A DNA stretch of 64,000 nucleotides from Ramlibacter albus (GCF_014297445.1 NZ_JACORU010000002.1:124001-188000); one strand, 5' to 3'; counted from the first letter of the stretch, positions 1 through 8,603 are shown. Notes: generated by a model not told the origin, from the sequence alone. Numbers and translations: made by a program.

Positions 1-2
1 CG

Positions 3-137
3 ATCATCGAAGCGCCGCTGAAGCCCAGGCGCGGCCGCCTCGATGCACACGACTTCCCCGACGGTGGTGGCAGCGGCGGCGCCGAGGCGTTCAGCCGCAA
101 GCGGCTGGCAAAGGCAAGGCGGGGCCAGGGGGCGTAG
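3..137 (+). CDS. 3' end of an unidentified protein (partial)
   Basis: An open frame enters from the window edge and ends at TAG 135-137, thirteen bases before the exonuclease III start. The visible 44 residues are basic and glycine-rich (GGGSGGAEAFSRKRL) and look like a disordered C-terminal tail. No motif identifies the family. The close spacing and same direction suggest co-transcription with the exonuclease gene. The frame may be real or fortuitous; only the missing upstream part can decide. Confidence 0.4.
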   Translation: MIEAPLKPRRGRLDAHDFPDGGGSGGAEAFSRKRLAKARRGQGA

Positions 138-149
138 CATGCCCCAGCC

Positions 150-989
150 ATGAAGATCGCCACCTTCAACGTCAACGGCATCAAGACACGCCTGCCCAAC
201 CTGCTGGAGTGGCTGGCGCGCGAGCAGCCCGACGTCGCGTGCCTGCAGGAGCTCAAGGCGCTCGACGAAGGCTTTCCCGCCGCGGAGATTCGCGACGCGG
301 GCTACCACGCCGTGTGGAAGGGCCAGCGCTCCTGGAACGGCGTGGCGATCCTGTCGAAGGATGAGCCGATCGTGGTGCGCCGCGAACTGCCGGGCGACCC
401 GTCGGACGACCACAGCCGCTGGATCGAAGCGGCCGTGAATGGCGTGCACGTGTGCTGCCTCTACCTGCCCAACGGCAACCCGCAGCCCGGCCCCAAGTTC
501 GACTACAAGCTCAAGTGGTTCGAGCGGTTGATCGAGCATACGCACCCGCTGGTGGACTCGGACCATCCCGTCGTCATCGCGGGCGACTACAACGTCGTGC
601 CCACCGACTTCGACATCTACAACCCGCGCTCCTGGCTCAAGGACGCGCTGCTGCAGCCCGAAACCCGCGAGTGCTATGCGCGGCTGCTGTCGCAAGGCTG
701 GGTGGACGCCATCCGCAAGCTGCACCCCGAGGAAGCGATCTTCACGTTCTGGGACTACTTCCGAAAGCACTGGGAGCGCAACGCCGGCCTGCGCATCGAC
801 CACCTGCTGCTCAATCGCCGGCTCGCGCCCGCGCTCAAGGCCGCGGGCGTGGACACTTGGGTGCGCGGCCAGCCGCACGCGAGCGACCATGCGCCGACGT
901 GGGTGCAGCTCGATTTGAAGAAGGTCAAAGCCGCGACGCCACCGCGTCGTGGAACCAGGCCACGGCCTGCTCCATCCGCCCGACGGTGA
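150..989 (+). CDS. xth: Exodeoxyribonuclease III (AP endonuclease family)
   Basis: A 279-residue EEP-superfamily nuclease that would cleave at abasic sites and remove 3' blocking groups during base excision repair in the cytoplasm. The opening MKIATFNVNGIKTR, the metal-binding glutamate in CLQELK, GDYNVVPTDFDI, the RIDHLL block near the end and the final SDHAP (catalytic Asp-His) are the standard XthA landmarks in the right order. Length fits the 255-280 range; the last 25 residues form a basic tail beyond the conserved core. The start ATG is supported by the universal MKIATFN N-terminus. The 3' end overlaps the convergent oxygenase gene by 65 bp, so the basic tail is encoded antisense to that gene's C-terminus. 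Confidence 0.93.
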   Translation: MKIATFNVNGIKTRLPNLLEWLAREQPDVACLQELKALDEGFPAAEIRDAGYHAVWKGQRSWNGVAILSKDEPIVVRRELPGDPSDDHSRWIEAAVNGVHVCCLYLPNGNPQPGPKFDYKLKWFERLIEHTHPLVDSDHPVVIAGDYNVVPTDFDIYNPRSWLKDALLQPETRECYARLLSQGWVDAIRKLHPEEAIFTFWDYFRKHWERNAGLRIDHLLLNRRLAPALKAAGVDTWVRGQPHASDHAPTWVQLDLKKVKAATPPRRGTRPRPAPSARR

Positions 990-2076
990 GGTGCGCGTTC
1001 GCGCCGGTGCGCAGGCCCTTCTGGATGTTCACGGCGCAGTGGATGTCTTCCTTCTGGAACACGCCCTGCTCGATGAGCGAGAAGGTCTTTTCCCAGTGCG
1101 GTGTCCAGTCCGGCGTGCTCTTGTCCTTCGGCACCAGCATGCGGTGCGTCCAGCGCAGCGTCTCGGGCCCGGTGGGGTAGAGCGTGATCAGGCTCAGGTA
1201 GTCCGGGTGGAAGATCGTGATCGTGTTCGGGAAGATCACGTGGCTGGGCGTCGCGAGGCGGCGCACTTCGTCCGTGGTGGACGGCATCGGCCCTTTCGCA
1301 TCCACCCGCTCCTGCGCCGTGCGCCGCGCGACCAGCGACGAAATGTGCGGGCCATGACGCTCGGCGGCGGTGATGCCGTCGGTGAAGAAAGGCGCGATCG
1401 TGTCCCGGTGCAGCACGCGGATGTGGTACGGCTCGAGGAAAGCGTCGACGATCAGTTTCCAGTTGGCCGCGTATTCGGCGTCGATGGTGCGGAACAGCTG
1501 CAGCGACTCGATCTCGTGGAACGGCAGTTCGTCGTTGAGGCCGCCGAGGAAATCATCGAGGTCGATGGCCGCGCCCGGTGAAGGCACCACCCACACGAGC
1601 CCGTGTCGCTCGGCACAAGGCAGGGCTACGAGGTCGCGTTCGCCTTGAGCGCACGGCCCGAACGCTTCCGCGTGGAGCATGTGGCGCAAAGTGCCGTCGA
1701 GGCGATAGGTCCAGCCGTGGTACGGGCAACTGATGGCCGGCTTGTCCTGCGCCTGCGCATGCTGGACGAGCCGCATGCCGCGGTGCCGGCACACGTTGAG
1801 GAAGGCGCGTGCGCGGCCGTCGGCATCGCGCGTGAGCAGCATCGGCACGCCGTACGCATCGTGCGCCAGCGCCTGGCCCGGCGCGAGCTCGCTCGAGTGC
1901 GCCGCGATGAGCGGCAGCTTGCGGAACAGCTGTTCCACCTCCGCATCGCGGATGCCGCTGTCGTAGTAGCGCTCCACCGGGATGTGCCGCACCTCGTCGC
2001 CCCAGCACGGGCTGCGGTCCGCGCACTGGCGGCGGATGCTTTCGAGCTGCGAGGCAAGCGCGGAGGGCAAGGCCAT
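925..2076 (-). CDS. Rieske-type aromatic ring-hydroxylating oxygenase, alpha subunit
   Basis: A 383-residue non-haem iron oxygenase. The Rieske [2Fe-2S] ligands are visible as CRH (C96, H98) and CPYH (C117, H120). The catalytic domain shows NWKLIVDAFLEPYH with H218 and H223, matching two histidines of the 2-His-1-carboxylate iron site, and D211 as the bridging aspartate. Substrate cannot be told from sequence; the family covers benzoate-, salicylate- and choline/carnitine-type oxygenases. The frame stays open to a TTG at 2139, but ATG 2076 has a ribosome-binding-like AAGGCG upstream and starts at the natural N-terminus. No reductase gene is adjacent, so electrons must come from elsewhere. The gene converges on and overlaps the exonuclease gene. 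Confidence 0.88.
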   Translation of the reverse strand: MALPSALASQLESIRRQCADRSPCWGDEVRHIPVERYYDSGIRDAEVEQLFRKLPLIAAHSSELAPGQALAHDAYGVPMLLTRDADGRARAFLNVCRHRGMRLVQHAQAQDKPAISCPYHGWTYRLDGTLRHMLHAEAFGPCAQGERDLVALPCAERHGLVWVVPSPGAAIDLDDFLGGLNDELPFHEIESLQLFRTIDAEYAANWKLIVDAFLEPYHIRVLHRDTIAPFFTDGITAAERHGPHISSLVARRTAQERVDAKGPMPSTTDEVRRLATPSHVIFPNTITIFHPDYLSLITLYPTGPETLRWTHRMLVPKDKSTPDWTPHWEKTFSLIEQGVFQKEDIHCAVNIQKGLRTGANAHLTVGRMEQAVAWFHDAVASRL

Positions 2077-2231
2077 GGCCGCCTTGTAGCGCGAAGCCGC
2101 GCAGGGCGCTGTCACCTGCAAACGGCTGAGCCTAGGCAATTTCCCTAAGGACCGGGTCGCAATTGCCTATCGCTTCCCTGCATCCGGGTGGTCTCATCAC
2201 GTCACCCATAAAAACCGGAGGAGTAGACCGG

Positions 2232-2888
2232 ATGACGACCGCCCGCACGGAAACCGACTCGGCACGGCGCGAAGCGCTGGCCGAGAAGCTGTCGCCGCAC
2301 CTCACGCCCGAAAAGTGGCGCGCGGTGTTCCATGGCACGGACCCGATCACGTTCGACGAAGCCGTGGTCACGACGCTGTACGCGGAAACGACGCTGATGC
2401 CCGGTTGGGGCGACCCCGAGCGCGATGGCTTCGTCGCGGAAGTGGAGCGCCTGGCCGCGCGGCACGGCGGCGAGGTGGACCTGTTCGTCTGGGGCGCGTC
2501 GGTCGTCGTGCTCCAGGAGCCGCACGCCGCCGTGCGCATGGCGCTGGACCTGCAGCGCGGCGCGACCGCGTCGAACCTGCGCATCGGCGTCCACACGGGC
2601 GAGGCGGTGATCGCGAGCTTTGCCTGCAACGGCATCGCCTGCCGCACGCTCATCGGCGCGCAGGTCGGACGCGCCGCGAAGGTGGCGGCGAGCGCAGCCA
2701 AGGGCAGCATCGTCATCTCCCCCGACACCTACGTGCTCGTGCACAAGGAGCTCCATGACGAGGCCGCCGGCTGCCTGCTCACCGAGGAGTTCTTCCACGA
2801 CTCGCGCATGGCGCAGGCGCTGATCACGCCGGCGCCCGCACGCGGCGCCGCGGACCTGAGCACCTTCGCGGGGCTGGGCCTGACCTAA
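2232..2888 (+). CDS. Class III nucleotidyl cyclase-like protein, probably catalytically degenerate
   Basis: A 218-residue cytosolic protein. The core LRIGVHTGEAV is the hallmark of adenylate/guanylate cyclase homology domains, and the following segments (RAAKVAASA, then IVISPDTYVLV) match the end of such a domain. The N-terminal metal-binding DxxGFT segment is not recognisable: the region reads VVTTLYAETTLMPGWG instead. It is therefore likely a regulatory or ligand-binding relative rather than a cyclase. ATG 2232 is preferred over the open upstream frame because a strong GGAGGAG lies about eight bases before it. The stop overlaps the stop of the convergent DUF924 gene by four bases. Confidence 0.6.
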   Translation: MTTARTETDSARREALAEKLSPHLTPEKWRAVFHGTDPITFDEAVVTTLYAETTLMPGWGDPERDGFVAEVERLAARHGGEVDLFVWGASVVVLQEPHAAVRMALDLQRGATASNLRIGVHTGEAVIASFACNGIACRTLIGAQVGRAAKVAASAAKGSIVISPDTYVLVHKELHDEAAGCLLTEEFFHDSRMAQALITPAPARGAADLSTFAGLGLT

Positions 2889-3418
2889 CCGGCGAAGCCG
2901 CCTTCCTGCAGGAAGGTCTCCTCTTCGGGCGTGTTCGCGCGCCCGAGGATCGCGTTGCGGTGCGGGAAGCGGCCGAAGCGCTCGATGATGGCGCGGTGGT
3001 GCTTCGCGTAGCGCAGCGGCTCGCCACCCACGGCTTCGTTCAGCTGCACGCTCAGGTCGTGGTCCGCCAGCGACTCCGAATGCATGAAGGGCAGGTAGAG
3101 GAAGCCGCGCAGCTGCTGCTCGACCTGCTTGTCGAACCCCGCAGCGACCGCAGCACGCGCAACTTCGCGCGCCTTCGCGTCGGTCGCGTACATGCGCGGG
3201 GTCGCGCGAAAGCAGTTGCGCGGGAACTGGTCCAGCAGGATGAGGAGGGCGAGGGCGCCTTCGGCGCTCGACTGCCACGCATCGAGTTCACCTCGCGCGG
3301 GCGCTTCATGCGCCGAAAGGAAACGCGAGCGGAACTCGGTGTCGAAAGCATCGTCCTTGCGGAACCAGCGTTCGCGGCCGGCGGCGCGCCAGAAGTCGAG
3401 GACGTCGGTGGGGCTCAT
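2885..3418 (-). CDS. DUF924 family protein
   Basis: A 177-residue soluble protein of the DUF924 family, which is widespread in Proteobacteria and has no assigned biochemical role. Family landmarks seen are VLDFWRAAGRERWF near the start, LILLDQFPRNCFR in the middle, YLPFMHSE, and ERFGRFPHRN near the end. The predicted fold is all-helical and resembles TPR-like proteins. ATG 3418 was chosen because the protein begins with the family's usual first helix; the upstream extension is low-complexity and antisense to other genes. The stop codon overlaps the cyclase-like gene's stop (shared CTAA). Confidence 0.88.
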   Translation of the reverse strand: MSPTDVLDFWRAAGRERWFRKDDAFDTEFRSRFLSAHEAPARGELDAWQSSAEGALALLILLDQFPRNCFRATPRMYATDAKAREVARAAVAAGFDKQVEQQLRGFLYLPFMHSESLADHDLSVQLNEAVGGEPLRYAKHHRAIIERFGRFPHRNAILGRANTPEEETFLQEGGFAG

Positions 3419-3436
3419 CGGCGCGATTGTGTGGGC

Positions 3437-3470
3437 AAAAAGAAAAGCGGGGCCGCAGCCCCGCTGTTTT
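3437..3470 (-). terminator. Rho-independent terminator of the Gln-rich gene
   Basis: Two 8-base arms, AGCGGGGC (3446-3453) and GCCCCGCT (3458-3465), flank a CGCA loop. Read on the minus strand the hairpin is followed by an uninterrupted T-rich tract (complement of 3437-3446). It lies just beyond the stop of the minus-strand Gln-rich gene. The flanking GTTTT on the other side could let it work weakly in both directions. Confidence 0.8.
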
Positions 3471-3485
3471 CGAGTGCACGAACGA

Positions 3486-3659
3486 TCAGCGACGGTCCTG
3501 GCGCTGCTGGTCTTGCTGGCGCTGCTGGTCCTGCTGCGAGCCGGACTGCTGCGAGCCGCTCTGCTGCGAGCCGCCTTGCTGGGAGCCGCCACCCTGCTGG
3601 CGCTGCTGCTCCTGCTGGCGATCCTGTTGTTGTTGACGGTTCTGGTCCTGCTGTGCCAT
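3486..3659 (-). CDS. Glutamine-rich low-complexity microprotein (57 aa)
   Basis: A 57-residue protein built almost entirely of Gln, Arg, Asp, Ser and Gly, with blocks such as QQQQDRQQEQQRQQ and a repeated GSQQSGSQQ. It has no Trp, Tyr, Phe, Leu, Ile or Val, so it should be wholly disordered. The start ATG has a strong AAAGGAG eight bases upstream and the gene has its own terminator, both arguing that it is truly expressed. No family or function is recognised. Its upstream region, shared with the divergent tctC gene, carries two GntR-like sites and a CTGTAGG element. An in-frame ATG further upstream (residue 25 counted from the longer frame) has poorer signals. Confidence 0.6.
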   Translation of the reverse strand: MAQQDQNRQQQQDRQQEQQRQQGGGSQQGGSQQSGSQQSGSQQDQQRQQDQQRQDRR

Positions 3660-3734
3660 GAGGTCTCCTTTGGGTTGCATTGGCCCGCCCGATGCGGGCC
3701 ACACAACCAATCTAGGGACGCCGGCTGCCACGTC

Positions 3735-3745
3735 ATGTCGGACAA
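3735..3745. promoter_or_regulatory. Candidate GntR/FadR-type operator, distal site
   Basis: The 11-mer ATGTCGGACAA departs at one base from the TNGT-NNN-ACNA consensus of the FadR subfamily of GntR regulators and repeats the core of the palindrome at 3808-3828. It lies about 78 bp upstream of that site, in the same intergenic region. Inference from motif only. Confidence 0.4.
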
Positions 3746-3807
3746 CAGCCCCCAGGCTGTAGGCGGGTTCCCCCTAGTCCCTGCCGAGCCACGCACAGGT
3801 AAATTGG

Positions 3808-3828
3808 CTGAGTTGTCTGACAACTCAG
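3808..3828. promoter_or_regulatory. Candidate GntR/FadR-type operator of tctCBA
   Basis: A near-perfect palindrome with arms CTGAGTTGTC and GACAACTCAG around a single central T. Its core TTGTCTGACAA matches the FadR-subfamily consensus TNGT-NNN-ACNA exactly. It ends just before the AGGAGA ribosome site of tctC, so a bound repressor would block transcription start or early elongation. No GntR gene lies in the window. Confidence 0.6.
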
Positions 3829-3840
3829 CAGGAGACAGAG

Positions 3841-4818
3841 ATGCCGTTTCGTCGCACGCTCATCAAGTCCGCCGTGGCCGCGCTCGCGCTGGCCGGCGCC
3901 GCATTCGGGGCCCTGGCGCAGAACTATCCCGCGCGGCCCATCACGCTGATCGTGCCGTGGGGCGCGGGCGGCGGGACCGATGCGACGGCGCGCATCATCG
4001 GCAGCCTGCTCGAAAAGGAAATGGGCCAGCCCGTGAACGTGGTCAACCGCACCGGCGGCAACGGCGTGGTGGGCCACGCGGCCATCGCTTCCGCCGCGCC
4101 GGACGGCTACACGATCGGCATGGCCACGGTGGAGATCGCGATGATGCACTGGCAGGGCCTCACGGAGCTCACGGGTGCGTCGTACACGCCGATCGGCCTG
4201 GTGAACGCGGACCCGGCGGGCATCCAGGTGCGCGCCGACGCGCCGTACAAGAACGTGCAGGAGCTGCTGGCCGCGATCAAGGCGAACCCCGGCAAGCTCA
4301 AGGCCTCGGGCACGGGGCAGGGCGGCATCTGGCACCTGGCCATCGCGGGCCTGCTGCGTGACCAGAAGATCGACCCCGCAGCCGTCCCCTGGGTACCGAG
4401 CAACGGCGCCGCGCCCGGCCTGCAGGACATGGTGGCCGGCGGCGTGGAGATCGCGCCGGTGTCGCTGCCCGAAGCGCGCTCGCTCATCGACGCGGGCAAG
4501 GTCAAGAGCCTCGCGGTCATGGCAGACAAGCCCGCGTCGCTGTACCCCAACGTGCCGACGCTGAAGGCCGCCACCGGCAGCGACTGGCAGATGGCCGCGT
4601 GGCGCGGCATCGTCGCGCCGAAGGGCATCCCCGCCGACGTGCGCGACAAGCTCGCCGGTGCGATCCGCAAGATCGCCGCGAGCAAGGAGTACAACGACTT
4701 CATGGCCAGCCGCGGCTTCGGCGTGATCTACGCGGGGCCCGACGACTTCGCGAAGTTCATGGCCAAGGCCGACGCCGACCTCGGCGCGACGATGAAGGCC
4801 GTGGGCATCGCGAAGTAA
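3841..4818 (+). CDS. tctC: Tripartite tricarboxylate transporter receptor (Bug/TctC family)
   Basis: A 325-residue periplasmic solute-binding protein. A Sec signal peptide spans about residues 1-26, ending in AFGALAQ. The mature part starts with the family motif YPARPITLIVPWGAGGGTD and keeps GNGVVGH and the APKGIP segment typical of Bug receptors. It captures a carboxylate ligand and hands it to the membrane subunits encoded immediately downstream; the exact ligand cannot be read from sequence. ATG 3841 follows AGGAGACAG. It is the first gene of a tctCBA operon, and the palindrome ending at 3828 is the likely operator. Confidence 0.93.
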   Translation: MPFRRTLIKSAVAALALAGAAFGALAQNYPARPITLIVPWGAGGGTDATARIIGSLLEKEMGQPVNVVNRTGGNGVVGHAAIASAAPDGYTIGMATVEIAMMHWQGLTELTGASYTPIGLVNADPAGIQVRADAPYKNVQELLAAIKANPGKLKASGTGQGGIWHLAIAGLLRDQKIDPAAVPWVPSNGAAPGLQDMVAGGVEIAPVSLPEARSLIDAGKVKSLAVMADKPASLYPNVPTLKAATGSDWQMAAWRGIVAPKGIPADVRDKLAGAIRKIAASKEYNDFMASRGFGVIYAGPDDFAKFMAKADADLGATMKAVGIAK

Positions 4819-4819
4819 G

Positions 4820-5290
4820 GTGAAACTCAACGACGCGGTTTTCGGGCTGCTCGTCTTCGCGCTCGGCGCCGCCGTGCTGCTGGGCGTGCAGGGCTTCCCC
4901 AAGATCCCCGGCCAGCCGGTCGGCCCTGCGCTGTTCCCGGGGCTGATCGCCGTCGGCCTTTGCGTGACGGGCCTCGTGCTCGTGGTGCAGGGCTGGCGCG
5001 GGCGCGTCACGCAGCCCTGGCTGCAATGGGACGACTGGGTGCGCTCGCCGCGCCACGTGCTCGGCTTCGCGGCCGTGATCGTCGGCACCGCGTTCTACAT
5101 CCTCGCCGCGAACAAGCTCGGCTTCCTGCCTTGCGCCGTGTTCGTGCTCACGGGCCTCTTCTGCATCCTGCGCATGCCCGTCGGCCGCTCCGTGCTGGTG
5201 GCGGTGATCGCAGCACTCGCCATCCACTTCGCCTTCTACAAGCTGCTGCGCGTGCCGCTGCCTTGGGGCGTGCTGCCCATCCTGTACTAG
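4820..5290 (+). CDS. tctB: Tripartite tricarboxylate transporter small membrane subunit TctB
   Basis: A 156-residue inner-membrane protein with four predicted transmembrane helices (about 7-25, 41-58, 78-97 and 112-147, the last stretch being two closely spaced segments). Length, hydrophobic profile and the conserved opening GPALFPGLIAVGL fit the TctB family. It starts with GTG one base after the tctC stop, consistent with translational coupling, and ends two bases before tctA. TctB works with TctA as the permease; TctC delivers substrate. Confidence 0.9.
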   Translation: MKLNDAVFGLLVFALGAAVLLGVQGFPKIPGQPVGPALFPGLIAVGLCVTGLVLVVQGWRGRVTQPWLQWDDWVRSPRHVLGFAAVIVGTAFYILAANKLGFLPCAVFVLTGLFCILRMPVGRSVLVAVIAALAIHFAFYKLLRVPLPWGVLPILY

Positions 5291-5292
5291 CC

Positions 5293-6792
5293 ATGTGGAA
5301 CGCCGTCCTGCAGGCCTTTGCGATGGTGTTCGAGCCGTACACCATCTTCGTGATGATCGGCGCGTCGCTGTTCGGGCTGTTCGTGGGCGCGGTTCCGGGT
5401 CTCACGGCGACGATGGCGACGGCGCTGCTCGTTCCGGTCACATTCTTCATGCCGCCGATCCCCGCGATCGCGGCGATGGTGACGGCGACCGCGATGGCGA
5501 TCTTCTCGGGCGACATCCCCGGCTGCCTGCTGCGAATCCCGGGTACGCCCGCGTCCGCCGCGTACACCGACGAGGCGTACGCGATGACGCGCAAGGGCGA
5601 CGCGGAGCTCGCGCTGGGGGCAGGGCTCGTGTTCTCCGCAGTTGGCGGCCTGTTCGGCACGGTGGTGCTGATCGTCGCGGCCCCGGCGCTGGCGGAGTTC
5701 GCGCTCAACTTCAGCTCGTTCGAGTATTTCTGGCTGGTGCTGCTCGGCCTGACGTGCGCGGTGTTCATCACGTCCGACCAGCCGCTCAAGGGCATCGTCA
5801 CGCTGTTCCTCGGGCTCCTCGTGGCGTGCGTGGGCCTGGGCAATCCCGCGGGCTATCCGCGCTTCACCTTCGGCAACGCGGAGATGACCGGCGGCATCGG
5901 CATGATCCCGATGATGGTGGGCATGTTCGCGGTGTCCGAGGTGCTGCGCTACATGGTGGACACGACCCCGAAGGCCGAACTGGTGGTCGAGAGAGTCGGC
6001 AACGTGATGCGGGGCCAGTGGGAGCTGGCGAAGAAATACCCGGTGCAGATCCTGCGAGGCAGCGCGTTGGGCACGGCGGTCGGGGCGCTTCCCGGGGCCG
6101 GCGCCGACATCGCGGCGTGGATGTCGTACGCGATGAGCAAGAAATTCTCGAAGGAGCCGGAGAAGTTCGGCACAGGGCACGTGGAGGGCATCGTCGAGTC
6201 CGGCTCGGCCAACAACAGCGCGCTGGCCGGCGCGTGGATCCCGGCGCTGGTGTTCGGCATCCCGGGCGACTCGATCACCGCCATCGTGATCGGCGTGCTC
6301 TACATGAAGAACATGAACCCCGGGCCGACTCTGTTCACCACGAACCCGCAGAACATCTACGCGGTGTTCCTGCTGTTCATCGTCGCCAACATCATCATGG
6401 TCCCGCTGGGCATCCTGTGCATCAAGGTCGCCAAGCGCATCCTGCAGGTGCCGCGCGAGATCCTGATGCCGGTGATCCTGCTGTTCTGCATCGTCGGCAC
6501 CTTCGCCATCAACAACACGGTGTTCGACGTGGCGATCATGCTCGTGGCCGGCATCGTGGCCTACGTGCTCGAAGCCAATCGCTTCCCCATCGCGCCGGCC
6601 ATCCTCGGCGTCGTGCTCGGCGGCATGCTGGAGGAGAACTTCATCACCTCGATGATCAAGTCCAACGGCAGCCTCACCGCGTTCTTCTCGCGCCCCATCG
6701 CTCTCGTGCTGGCCGTGATCACCATCGTGGTCTGGCTCGCGCCCGTCGTCATGCGGTTCGTGCGCAAGCCCCCCGCACCCGCCGCCGCTTAA
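5293..6792 (+). CDS. tctA: Tripartite tricarboxylate transporter large permease TctA
   Basis: A 499-residue polytopic inner-membrane permease with about eleven or twelve hydrophobic segments. Family signatures include [21 protein letters not shown] near the N-terminus, the [15 protein letters not shown] block, [18 protein letters not shown] and [13 protein letters not shown]. These glycine/proline-rich loops are the conserved elements of TctA. It presumably couples carboxylate import to an ion gradient. It is the last gene of the tctCBA operon. Its TAA overlaps the stop of the convergent crotonase gene by four bases, leaving no room for a separate terminator. Confidence 0.93.
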   Translation: MWNAVLQAFAMVFEPYTIFVMIGASLFGLFVGAVPGLTATMATALLVPVTFFMPPIPAIAAMVTATAMAIFSGDIPGCLLRIPGTPASAAYTDEAYAMTRKGDAELALGAGLVFSAVGGLFGTVVLIVAAPALAEFALNFSSFEYFWLVLLGLTCAVFITSDQPLKGIVTLFLGLLVACVGLGNPAGYPRFTFGNAEMTGGIGMIPMMVGMFAVSEVLRYMVDTTPKAELVVERVGNVMRGQWELAKKYPVQILRGSALGTAVGALPGAGADIAAWMSYAMSKKFSKEPEKFGTGHVEGIVESGSANNSALAGAWIPALVFGIPGDSITAIVIGVLYMKNMNPGPTLFTTNPQNIYAVFLLFIVANIIMVPLGILCIKVAKRILQVPREILMPVILLFCIVGTFAINNTVFDVAIMLVAGIVAYVLEANRFPIAPAILGVVLGGMLEENFITSMIKSNGSLTAFFSRPIALVLAVITIVVWLAPVVMRFVRKPPAPAAA

Positions 6793-7688
6793 TTGGGGTC
6801 AGATTCCAATTTCCGCACGAGTTCGCGAGCTTCGTCACCCTCCGGGATCGGCCGGCCGCTGTCGCGCCACTGCACGGCGGCCTTGAAGCCCTCGGCCTGC
6901 GCATAGCGGCGGAACCACATCCCCTCGGGGTTGTGGCGGGTGATGCCGTCGAAGATCGTCGCCACCTGCTGGCTCTGCTCGAGGCCCATCGCGAGCATCA
7001 CCTGGTTGACGACGATCTTGTGCATGGCGAGGTGCCCGCGCGGCACGCCCGCGATGCGCTCGGCGAGCTTCATCGTCGCGGCTTCCAGTTCACTCGCGGG
7101 CACCGCCTCGTTGGCGAGCCCCCAGTCGGCGGCCTTGCGCCCATCGATCGTGTCGCCGGTGAACATCAGCTGCTTGGCTCGCGTCGGCCCGAGCCGGTAG
7201 GTCCACATCGCGGTGGTGGGGCAGCCCCACACGCGCGTGGGCATGTAGCCGATGCGCGCGTCCTCGGCCATCACGAGCAGGTCGCAGCACAGCGCGATGT
7301 CACTGCCGCCCGCCACCGCGTGGCCGTGCACCTTGGCGATCGTCGGCTTCATGCTGCGCCACAGCGCCATGAAGTCCTCGGTGTTGCGCTTCATGTACGC
7401 GTAGTCGACCATCGGGTCCCAGGGCTGGCTTTCCTGCTGGCACGGGTGGTCGATCTTCCCTTCGCCGAACTGCGACAGGTCGTAGCCCCCGCAGAAGCCT
7501 TTGCCCGCGCCTTCGACCACGATCACGTGGATCGAGTCCTCCGCGTTGGCCCACTCGACCGCGGCGCGGATCTCGCGCGGCATCGCATCGTTGATCGCGT
7601 TCAGCCGCTCCGGCCGGTTGAGCAGCAGCCGCGCCACGCGCGGGTTGGACGCATCGGGGCCGATGCGCAGCGTGCTGAACTCGGGCAT
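6789..7688 (-). CDS. Crotonase/enoyl-CoA hydratase superfamily protein with atypical active site
   Basis: A 299-residue crotonase-fold protein. The oxyanion-hole segments [10 protein letters not shown] and [16 protein letters not shown] are present, so it should bind an acyl-CoA. The two glutamates that catalyse water addition in classical enoyl-CoA hydratase are not at the expected sites: the first position is Asp in GGSDIAL, and the second region reads [10 protein letters not shown]. It may therefore be an isomerase, hydrolase or lyase of the superfamily. ATG 7688 has GAGGAGA upstream. It diverges from the small acidic gene at 7770 and converges on tctA. Confidence 0.85.
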   Translation of the reverse strand: MPEFSTLRIGPDASNPRVARLLLNRPERLNAINDAMPREIRAAVEWANAEDSIHVIVVEGAGKGFCGGYDLSQFGEGKIDHPCQQESQPWDPMVDYAYMKRNTEDFMALWRSMKPTIAKVHGHAVAGGSDIALCCDLLVMAEDARIGYMPTRVWGCPTTAMWTYRLGPTRAKQLMFTGDTIDGRKAADWGLANEAVPASELEAATMKLAERIAGVPRGHLAMHKIVVNQVMLAMGLEQSQQVATIFDGITRHNPEGMWFRRYAQAEGFKAAVQWRDSGRPIPEGDEARELVRKLESDPN

Positions 7689-7721
7689 CGCTCGTCTCCT
7701 CGTCAATGGATGTGCAGGCAG

Positions 7722-7736
7722 TGTAGGGGTCCTACA
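7722..7736. promoter_or_regulatory. TGTAGG-CCTACA palindrome in a divergent promoter region
   Basis: Perfect 6-base arms TGTAGG and CCTACA around GGT, centred in the 81-bp space between the crotonase gene and the small acidic gene. Related TGTAGG elements occur in front of the Gln-rich gene (3758-3763) and the giant kinase (43360-43365). It may be an operator or part of an alternative-sigma promoter; the regulator is unknown. Confidence 0.4.
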
Positions 7737-7769
7737 TGCGTGCGCGTGTCGCGTGCGTAGACTGGTTGC

Positions 7770-8054
7770 ATGAGCACATCGACGAGCATCGGCCCCGGTC
7801 CCGGCAAGGGCGGCAACGAAGACCACGGCAACGCCGACGGCCTGGGCAACAAGACGCTGGGCGAGCACGCGATGCCAGAGCCCGAGGTCGGCAATGAAGT
7901 GACCGACGACGCCGCGCCGGACGTGCCCGCGGGCTCACCCGGCGCGAAGCCGAAGCCCGGCATCGCGAAGGGGCCGAACTCGTACCCCGACGGCCCCAAT
8001 GTCGAGGCGAGCCCCTGGGAGCTGGACGCGGCGCGCGGCAAGCTGCCCGAGTAA
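7770..8054 (+). CDS. Small acidic Gly/Pro/Asp-rich hypothetical protein
   Basis: A 94-residue protein without signal peptide or membrane segment. It is rich in Gly, Pro, Asp, Glu and Asn ([20 protein letters not shown] near the start, [19 protein letters not shown] later) and almost lacks aromatic residues, so it should be mostly disordered. It is not a family I recognise. The ATG follows a short leader with no strong ribosome site, and the TGTAGG palindrome sits about 40 bp upstream. Codon choice looks like that of the neighbours, which favours a real gene. Confidence 0.55.
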   Translation: MSTSTSIGPGPGKGGNEDHGNADGLGNKTLGEHAMPEPEVGNEVTDDAAPDVPAGSPGAKPKPGIAKGPNSYPDGPNVEASPWELDAARGKLPE

Positions 8055-8121
8055 ACACGGACGCCACGCGCTCGCGCCGCGCGGCATGATCGGGGTTCCG
8101 ACAAACCACAAGGAGCCAACG

Positions 8122-8580
8122 ATGCCCACTCGTCGCAGTTCACTCATCCTTGCAGCCACGCTCGCCGCCGCGGCGCTCGCCGGCTGCGGTTCGATGCAGT
8201 CGAGCCAGCCCGCCGCTTCATCCTGGATGAACCTCACTGCCCAGCTGACCGGCGCGCAGGAAGTGCCGCCCAAGCAAGTCGCCGGCACCGGCACGGCCGA
8301 CGTGCAGTTCGACCGCGACACCGGCACGCTGCGCTACACCGTCACGTACAGCGGCCTCACGGGCCCGCTCACCGGCGCGCACATCCACGGCCCTGCCGCG
8401 ATGGGCGCCAATGCAGGCATCGTGGTGCCGTTCGCCAACGGCGCGTCGCCGATCCGCGGCGAAGCCAAGCTCACGCCCGCGCAAGCCGGCGACCTGATGG
8501 CCGGCCTCTACTACGTTAACCTGCACACCGCCGCCAATCCCGGTGGAGAAATAAGGGGACAGCTCGCGATCAAGCGCTGA
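8122..8580 (+). CDS. CHRD-domain lipoprotein
   Basis: A 152-residue exported lipoprotein. The signal peptide ends in the lipobox LAGC, with lipidated C22. The rest is one CHRD domain: the opening LTGAQEVPP, then the [13 protein letters not shown] block and the closing [19 protein letters not shown] are its diagnostic motifs. CHRD domains were first described in chordin and are common in bacterial secreted proteins; the molecular role is unclear. ATG 8122 follows AAGGAGC. A strong terminator lies 24 bases after the stop, so the gene is probably monocistronic. Confidence 0.9.
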   Translation: MPTRRSSLILAATLAAAALAGCGSMQSSQPAASSWMNLTAQLTGAQEVPPKQVAGTGTADVQFDRDTGTLRYTVTYSGLTGPLTGAHIHGPAAMGANAGIVVPFANGASPIRGEAKLTPAQAGDLMAGLYYVNLHTAANPGGEIRGQLAIKR

Positions 8581-8603
8581 AGAGCGGTGGAACTTTAGAA
8601 TGC

